Origin: an uncultured Marinosulfonomonas sp.
GTDB taxonomy: Bacteria > Pseudomonadota > Alphaproteobacteria > Rhodobacterales > Rhodobacteraceae
DNA length: 19,208 bases
NCBI GenBank assembly: GCA_947311455.1
Contig: CAMZKY010000310.1
Location: 1-19,208, forward strand
Direction: 5' to 3'
Below, piece by piece: positions 15,300 to 19,208 of this stretch (the stretch's first letter is position 1; each line of letters opens with the position of its first letter). The translations under genes were made by a program, and so were the position numbers. The notes beneath the pieces were generated by a model that saw nothing but the letters and a program-made list of their open reading frames with translations, was not told the DNA's origin and ran no database searches.

Positions 15300-15314
15300 T
15301 TAACAAATGTTTAA
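15300..15314. promoter_or_regulatory. Candidate CtrA box upstream of ABC operon
   Basis: TTAA, 7 bases (CAAATGT), TTAA is a perfect match to the palindromic CtrA consensus. It lies directly upstream of the ribosome site of the substrate-binding protein gene and overlaps the expected transcription start of the promoter at 15318-15346, a position better suited to repression than activation. Confidence 0.4.
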
Positions 15315-15317
15315 TCT

Positions 15318-15346
15318 ATAAAAGGCACAACTGATAACTTTGTCAA
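15318..15346 (-). promoter_or_regulatory. Candidate promoter of the ABC operon
   Basis: On the minus strand TTGACA (15341-15346) is followed after 17 bp by TTTTAT (15318-15323); TATAGA (15315-15320) is an alternative -10 at 20 bp. It falls in the 70-bp gap between the lipA stop and the binding-protein start, allowing expression independent of lipA. Confidence 0.4.
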
Positions 15347-15356
15347 TGAAAGGTCT

Positions 15357-16316
15357 CTAAATCTGACCTAATTTTTCCATGCGCGCAGATCTAAGACGAG
15401 CGAAATCATCACCAGCATGATAGCTTGAACGTGTTAAAGGTGTTGCCGAAACCATCAAAAAGCCTTTTCCATAAGCCGCCTTTTCGTATGCAGAAAACTC
15501 CTCCGGGGTTACAAAACGATCTAGGGTGTGGTGCTTGGGTGTAGGTTGCAGATACTGGCCGATTGTTAAGAAATCAATGTCTGCCGCACGCATGTCATCC
15601 ATAACTTGGCGTACCTCTTGTGCATTTTCCCCAAGACCTACCATAATTCCCGATTTGGTAAAGATCGTTGGGTCAAGTTCCTTAACCCGTTGTAACAATC
15701 GCAATGAGTGAAAGTATCGCGCACCTGCACGCACGGTTGGATACAAACCAGGCACAGTTTCCAGATTATGATTGAAAACATCTGGTTTCGCATCAACCAC
15801 AACCTCAAGCGCCCCATTTTCGGCGTGTAAAAAATCTGGCGTCAGGATTTCGATTGTGGTCTGAGGGGATTGATGACGCACTGCGCGAATGGTTTGGGCA
15901 AAATGCTCGGCCCCGCCATCAGCCACGTCATCACGATCAACAGACGTGATAACCACGTGATTTAGCCCCAGTTTGCTAACGGCTTGGGCAACCTTGCCTG
16001 GCTCAAAAGCATCCAAAACCCCGGGCGTTTCAGGCTTGCCGGTTGCGATATTGCAAAAGCTACACCCCCGCGTACAAATTTCGCCCATAATCATCATCGT
16101 GGCATGCCCTGCCGACCAACATTCCCCGACATTTGGACAACCGGCCTCTTCGCAAACTGTCGTTAAACCGTTGTCGCGCATAATTTTATGCGTTTCGGCA
16201 TATTCTTTTCCACCGGGTGCACGAACCCTTATCCATTTGGGCTTTTTAGGCTGAGGATTGTCAGCACGGTGGTTTTTTTCTGGGTGACGTTGATCCGGAA
16301 TATTGAGGTCTCTCAT
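15357..16316 (-). CDS. lipA: Lipoyl synthase
   Basis: A 319-residue radical SAM enzyme that inserts two sulfur atoms into protein-bound octanoyl groups to make lipoyl cofactor for pyruvate and 2-oxoglutarate dehydrogenases and the glycine cleavage system. The auxiliary iron-sulfur cluster cysteines are Cys55, Cys60 and Cys66 (CEEAGCPNVGEC). The radical SAM cysteines are Cys81, Cys85 and Cys88 (CTRGCSFC). The C-terminal RSSYHA (296-301) provides the serine ligand of the auxiliary cluster. SVDRDD and GLGE motifs are also present. The length is usual. It is preceded by a 327-bp intergenic region and followed on the same strand by the ABC operon. Intact. Confidence 0.97.
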   Translation of the reverse strand: MRDLNIPDQRHPEKNHRADNPQPKKPKWIRVRAPGGKEYAETHKIMRDNGLTTVCEEAGCPNVGECWSAGHATMMIMGEICTRGCSFCNIATGKPETPGVLDAFEPGKVAQAVSKLGLNHVVITSVDRDDVADGGAEHFAQTIRAVRHQSPQTTIEILTPDFLHAENGALEVVVDAKPDVFNHNLETVPGLYPTVRAGARYFHSLRLLQRVKELDPTIFTKSGIMVGLGENAQEVRQVMDDMRAADIDFLTIGQYLQPTPKHHTLDRFVTPEEFSAYEKAAYGKGFLMVSATPLTRSSYHAGDDFARLRSARMEKLGQI

Positions 16317-16643
16317 CAGATTTTCCCCTGATTAACACGACAAAATTTCTTTATCGTCTGACCTATCTGTACGCAGGTTTCAAGACCACTTTCAGAAAAT
16401 GTTATCTCGTAATTTGTTAGGTAAGAAGGAACGTTTGATCTGAAACCGATAATCGAAGATGGGCGGGAACCACCGATGGGAAACGCGCGCGCCTAAGATT
16501 GCAATCTTGGAATATAGCAGAGCAAGGCGAAAGATGACCCTGTGCAAAACCAACAAACGGCAACGTGCGGATTGCGCCTAGTTTAGAATCATAATAAAAA
16601 GCAAGTAACCCGATTTTGGGATAATCAAACAAAGGATTTTAAT
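16317..16643. other. lipA-peroxiredoxin divergent intergenic region
   Basis: No convincing gene: the longest open frame (minus strand, 71 codons from 16632) has no known motif and no ribosome site that I can see. It contains a 14-bp perfect palindrome AAGATTGCAATCTT (16495-16508), and a CATAAT (about 16589-16594) that could be a -10 element for the peroxiredoxin gene. The promoters of both flanking genes must lie here. Confidence 0.45.
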
Positions 16644-17177
16644 ATGCATGTAGGTGTAAAAGTTCCGTCCATCACATTCCACACGCGTGTGCGCGATGAA
16701 TCGATCGGCGGGGATAACCCGTTTCGGTGGCAAGACATGACAAGCGATGACTATTTCAAAGGTAAGCGCGTTGTTTTGTTTTCCCTTCCAGGCGCATTTA
16801 CCCCAACTTGTTCAACATTCCAGTTGCCCGGCTATGAAAATAATGCAGGCAAATTTTCCGATCTAGGTGTTGATGAAATCTATTGCATGGCTGTAAATGA
16901 CAGCTTTGTTATGAATGCTTGGGCTCGTGGCCAAAAACTGGAAAATGTGAAGGTTATTCCCGATGGCGCAGGTGAATTCACCCGTCAAATCGGTATGCTG
17001 GTTGACAAATCCAATATCGGCTTTGGTGCCCGTTCATGGCGGTATGCGGCAGTGGTGAATGACGGCGTTATCGAAGCCTGGTTCGAAGAGCCCGGCCGCG
17101 AAGACAATCACGGCGAAGATCCCTATGGGGTTTCATCACCAGAAACAGTTTTGGAATGGTTAGAAGCCAACGCATAA
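16644..17177 (+). CDS. Peroxiredoxin, Prx5 (redoxin) type
   Basis: A 177-residue thiol peroxidase that reduces hydrogen and organic peroxides. The active-site loop is LPGAFTPTCSTFQLP with peroxidatic Cys56 and supporting Thr53. FVMNAWARGQ and GFGARSWRYAAVVNDG (with the conserved Arg) complete the pattern. A longer N-terminal insert (about 14-38, including NPFRWQDMTSDDYF) makes it somewhat longer than typical 160-residue Prx5 and resembles a marine/cyanobacterial subgroup. No glutaredoxin domain is fused. There is a cysteine in YCMAVND, but no clear C-terminal resolving cysteine. It is monocistronic, divergent from lipA, and ended by a strong bidirectional terminator. Confidence 0.88.
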   Translation: MHVGVKVPSITFHTRVRDESIGGDNPFRWQDMTSDDYFKGKRVVLFSLPGAFTPTCSTFQLPGYENNAGKFSDLGVDEIYCMAVNDSFVMNAWARGQKLENVKVIPDGAGEFTRQIGMLVDKSNIGFGARSWRYAAVVNDGVIEAWFEEPGREDNHGEDPYGVSSPETVLEWLEANA

Positions 17178-17196
17178 CCAGATCACAAACAAACGT

Positions 17197-17227
17197 AAAA
17201 GGCCCGCAAATTGTTGCGGGCCTTTTT
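17197..17227. terminator. Bidirectional rho-independent terminator
   Basis: GGCCCGCAA (17201-17209) and TTGCGGGCC (17214-17222) form a perfect 9-bp stem with loop ATTG, flanked by AAAA on the left and TTTTT on the right. It can terminate both the peroxiredoxin gene and the converging DUF6456 gene. Confidence 0.92.
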
Positions 17228-17229
17228 GA

Positions 17230-18390
17230 TTAGCCGATCATTGGGCCATGTGGGCCGAATTTTTTATCGTAGTGCCGTTTAAGCCGCTGTAACGCAATGC
17301 GTAATACAATTTTTCCAGATCGTGCAGACCACCCCATTCGCCTCTCCACCATCTCCATGCCTTCTAGATAACAACAGCAACGCAGAACAACATCACCCAA
17401 TCCCGGCCCCAGATCTCGCAATGCATTCGAAACACGCTCCCGGGCCGCCGACGATAACGATTTAATGGATTTTTCATCGTCATTGTCCGCTTCGGCGTCT
17501 AACATAAAGTTTTCCCAATTCCGGGTCATCTTTGGCCCCATATGTGCCAATTCAAAATCCTCTTGCAATCGTTCACCAGCAACAACGAGCGGCGCGTCCA
17601 GAAATGGATTACCATCTTTATCTTTACGCCGCGCCAGCGTCGAAAGTGGCGTTTCTCCCATGTTGTATTTTGTCGAACGAACACGCCCACCCGAATAGCT
17701 GTCAGCCTTGGTGGACGTTGAGGAATTTGGATGGCCTATGTGAAATGCAGGCGCTTCACCAAACCCGGCGTTGGCATTTTCGGCGTCTGCTAACAACCGT
17801 TTTAAAGCAGATCGTCCTTTTGCCGAAATTTGGTATCTAACAATGCGGGCTGTTTCCGCACCTTCGGTTGTGCATAAAATCCAGCCTTTCAAAGCCATTG
17901 ATTGTGCAATTTCGCGGTCTACCACAGCTGTCCGGGAGGATTCTCCTGAGGCTTTATCCCGCACAACCACGGCTTTATCCATATCTTTGGCAACGGCCAA
18001 AACCGAACCTGTTTCACACAATCTACGTAAAATACGCCGCGCCTCGCGCGTAAGTGTTTGGTCCGGGCTTTCGGTATCAAAGTGACGAATCGGGGCTGAC
18101 ATAGTGCATTGATCCTTTTCATAAATAACTTGTTCACTGGCAAATAAGCGCCCCCAATACGTAAGGGCTTCATCCACCAACGGATCGTCGCGTCTGTTTT
18201 CAAACCGCCTGATTTGGCGCATCACCGTTGAAGCGTGGCAATCGAATTGGCGTGCAATTTCACGAATTGATGTGCCCGTTTCGGTATGAACCAAATACCT
18301 CATTGCCTCGGTAGGAAGCCATTCAGGAAGGCGAGCCGGAACAAGGTTATGATCCGGTTTGCCTTCTTTGGGTTTTTCCACGGTTTTCAT
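17230..18390 (-). CDS. DUF6456-type helix-turn-helix protein
   Basis: A 386-residue protein from ATG 18390; a TTG ten codons upstream is in frame, but its extra codons run through a DnaA box, so I reject it. Residues 39-62 (TGTSIREIARQFDCHASTVMRQIR) form a helix-turn-helix with the pattern of a Hin/MarR-like recognition unit. About 115-200 looks like a second winged-helix (REARRILRRLCE, then RYQISAKGRSALKRLL). A polar linker (about 205-245) leads to the conserved C-terminal domain (about 247-376: ETPLSTLARRKDKDGNPFL, DLGPGLGDVVLRCCC, and ERRMGWSARSGKIVLR). I recall this arrangement as the DUF6456 family of Rhodobacterales. A DNA-binding regulatory role is likely; targets are unknown. Confidence 0.8.
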   Translation of the reverse strand: MKTVEKPKEGKPDHNLVPARLPEWLPTEAMRYLVHTETGTSIREIARQFDCHASTVMRQIRRFENRRDDPLVDEALTYWGRLFASEQVIYEKDQCTMSAPIRHFDTESPDQTLTREARRILRRLCETGSVLAVAKDMDKAVVVRDKASGESSRTAVVDREIAQSMALKGWILCTTEGAETARIVRYQISAKGRSALKRLLADAENANAGFGEAPAFHIGHPNSSTSTKADSYSGGRVRSTKYNMGETPLSTLARRKDKDGNPFLDAPLVVAGERLQEDFELAHMGPKMTRNWENFMLDAEADNDDEKSIKSLSSAARERVSNALRDLGPGLGDVVLRCCCYLEGMEMVERRMGWSARSGKIVLRIALQRLKRHYDKKFGPHGPMIG

Positions 18391-18404
18391 TTTGATCTCA
18401 AAGG

Positions 18405-18413
18405 TTATCCACA
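18405..18413. promoter_or_regulatory. Perfect DnaA box
   Basis: TTATCCACA matches the strict DnaA-binding consensus at all nine positions. It lies 15 bp before the DUF6456 start codon, in the leader or promoter of that gene. By chance such a site is expected only about once per 130 kb counting both strands. Confidence 0.5.
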
Positions 18414-18432
18414 GACACAAGCTAGAGCTGTA

Positions 18433-18455
18433 ATTGTTACACTTTCGTTAACAAT
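18433..18455. promoter_or_regulatory. Inverted repeat 1 (7-9-7) in DUF6456/DUF6477 divergent region
   Basis: ATTGTTA and TAACAAT are separated by 9 bases. The same half-site and the same spacer length recur in the second repeat, 16 bp away. The architecture suggests a dimeric regulator bound at two operators. Confidence 0.45.
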
Positions 18456-18471
18456 AGCGACTTTGTTCATC

Positions 18472-18494
18472 ATTGTTTCCAAATGATAAACAAT
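18472..18494. promoter_or_regulatory. Inverted repeat 2 (7-9-7) in DUF6456/DUF6477 divergent region
   Basis: ATTGTTT and AAACAAT are separated by 9 bases, with a centre 39 bp from that of the first repeat. An overlapping repeat ATCATT/AATGAT (18469-18487) adds further symmetry. The DUF6456 helix-turn-helix protein encoded next door is a natural candidate ligand, but this is inference. Confidence 0.45.
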
Positions 18495-18538
18495 TCTAAA
18501 AGCACAGTTCGGGGAAAACTGGAATCCGCAACACCCCC

Positions 18539-18553
18539 TTAAGATGTGTTTAA
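18539..18553. promoter_or_regulatory. Candidate CtrA box upstream of DUF6477 gene
   Basis: TTAA, 7 bases (GATGTGT), TTAA is a perfect CtrA consensus. It ends 24 bp before the start codon. If it overlapped a -35 element, the transcript would begin at or after the ATG, so it more likely covers the -10/start region and represses, or acts on an upstream promoter. A GANTC methylation site (GAATC, about 18522) is nearby. Confidence 0.45.
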
Positions 18554-18577
18554 TGGTGGTGTAAAATAGGAGCAATT

Positions 18578-18865
18578 ATGACCGACATATTCAAAACAGT
18601 TAAATCACTAAATCGCCCAAGCTTGCTAATCCGTGCCGCCCGCATTGGGTTGGTTAATTATAATCGAAAACGGGATTTAGGCAAAATCGTGCGCGATGGA
18701 AAGGTGCCCGCGTATGGAAAAGCATTGCCAACCTTGATTTCCGTTGAAAATCAGATGGAAGGGGAGCGTCTTGAAGGCGACACTTCTTACAGCATCGCCA
18801 ATCATGTTCTTGTTCTCATTGCGTTAATGGCCGAAACCGGATTTGCCCAAGCCAGAATGGAGTAA
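18578..18865 (+). CDS. Small DUF6477-type protein
   Basis: A 95-residue, basic, largely helical protein with the pattern TVKSLNRPSLLIRAARIGLVNYNRKRDL (7-34), a short LPTLISVENQMEGERL segment (47-62), and a C-terminal helix SYSIANHVLVLIALMAE (67-83). I recall it as the DUF6477 family restricted to Rhodobacterales; no function is known to me. The ATG follows AGGAG at good spacing. It is divergent from the DUF6456 regulator and shares a 187-bp upstream region rich in candidate cell-cycle sites. The Arg/Lys-rich N-terminal half could contact nucleic acid, but this is only a guess. Confidence 0.75.
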   Translation: MTDIFKTVKSLNRPSLLIRAARIGLVNYNRKRDLGKIVRDGKVPAYGKALPTLISVENQMEGERLEGDTSYSIANHVLVLIALMAETGFAQARME

Positions 18866-18888
18866 CGTGTTGCTTATCAAGCATAAAA

Positions 18889-19208
18889 TCAAACGAATGC
18901 ATCCGGCGAGGAAGCTTTTTTGTCTTTGATAAATTGCTCGAGCTTTGCCGCAATTTCAGGATCAAGCGGGGGTTGCTGGTAGTTTTCCAACAAGGTTTTC
19001 ACGCGAATGGCAGCCAGTGCTTGCGTATCGCGCGCGCCTTCCTCGTCCCAGGTTTCGAAGGGTTTGTAATCGAACACATCAGTGCGCCAGAACGCATCCT
19101 TAAAATTAGTTTGCGTATGAACACTACCCAAATAATCCCCCCCAGCCCCCCCTACGCCAATTCCCCCCATGCCTTGTGCATAGGCGGCGGTTGCAACCCG
19201 TGCGCCCA
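18889..19208 (-). CDS. Trimethylamine methyltransferase (MttB) family protein, C-terminal part
   Basis: The frame is open to the right edge and covers about the last 105 residues. GGDYLGSVHTQTNFKDAFWRT, the FDYKPFETWDEEGARDT segment, and RVKTLLENYQQPPLDPEI with a tail ending KKASSPDAFV match the C-terminus of roseobacter MttB-superfamily proteins. These are corrinoid-dependent methyltransferases acting on quaternary amines such as glycine betaine or related compounds; most members in this group lack pyrrolysine. The active-site region lies outside the window. The segment before GGDYLG is unusually Gly-rich (GMGGIGVGGAGG) and encoded by several G runs. The gene converges with the DUF6477 gene; the gap is 23 bp with only a weak hairpin (TGCTT/AAGCA). 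Confidence 0.85.
   Translation of the reverse strand, partial: GARVATAAYAQGMGGIGVGGAGGDYLGSVHTQTNFKDAFWRTDVFDYKPFETWDEEGARDTQALAAIRVKTLLENYQQPPLDPEIAAKLEQFIKDKKASSPDAFV

Noticed and set aside
16417..16632. A 71-codon minus-strand frame in the lipA-peroxiredoxin gap
   Set aside because: There is no ribosome site and no similarity that I recognise, and it spans a perfect palindrome; regulatory DNA is more likely.
18391..18420. TTG start giving a 396-residue DUF6456 protein
   Set aside because: The extra ten codons run through a perfect DnaA box and encode an atypical N-terminus; ATG 18390 is simpler.

Overview
The window looks like chromosomal DNA of a marine Rhodobacteraceae (roseobacter-group) alphaproteobacterium of fairly low GC (roughly 45-50% by eye). 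The reasons are the alphaproteobacterial style of PepN, GcdH, CheA and LipA, the remnant of a lamin-tail/Hint protein and of a CoxD-type ATPase, a non-pyrrolysine-type MttB-family methyltransferase, and a DUF6456/DUF6477 gene pair that I associate with Rhodobacterales. The genus cannot be fixed from the sequence; an Amylibacter-like lineage is only a guess.

Layout. (1) 1-1458: the 3' end of pepN, then two decayed genes facing each other: a lamin-tail/Hint protein remnant (+) and a CoxD/MoxR ATPase remnant (-). Both have lost their 3' parts at what looks like one shared deletion junction near 723-740. A 318-bp non-coding stretch follows, with a candidate promoter and a palindrome. (2) 1459-3302: gcdH and a LysE-family exporter, plausibly a lysine/glutaryl-CoA unit. 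(3) 3327-7432: a HpcH/HpaI-family aldolase divergent from a three-gene TRAP transporter (dctP-hairpin-dctQ-dctM), ending in a strong terminator. This is probably uptake and retro-aldol cleavage of a sugar-derived acid. (4) 7627-12681: a tightly packed chemotaxis operon: STAS protein, CheY, CheA, CheW, CheR, second CheY, and a small helical protein carrying a DxxxQ motif that I propose is a CheZ/CheT-like CheY phosphatase. No cheB, cheD or receptor gene is present here. (5) 12684-15286 (-): a NitT/TauT-type ABC importer (periplasmic protein, ATPase, permease) that runs head-on into the end of the che operon with only 2 bp between stop codons. (6) 15357-16316 (-) lipA and 16644-17177 (+) a Prx5-type peroxiredoxin, separated by a 327-bp intergenic region. 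(7) 17230-18865: a DUF6456 helix-turn-helix protein (-) divergent from a small DUF6477 protein (+), then (8) the C-terminus of an MttB-family methyltransferase (-) running off the right edge.

The most interesting layer is regulatory. Two perfect TTAA-N7-TTAA sites (the CtrA consensus) and one 7/8 match all lie in intergenic DNA: upstream of the che operon, of the ABC operon and of the DUF6477 gene. The DUF6456/DUF6477 divergent region also holds a perfect DnaA box and two copies of a 7-9-7 inverted repeat (ATTGTTW-N9-WAACAAT). Together these suggest that motility and this uncharacterised gene pair are tied to the CtrA/DnaA cell-cycle network. No RNA genes, CRISPR arrays or insertion sequences were seen.
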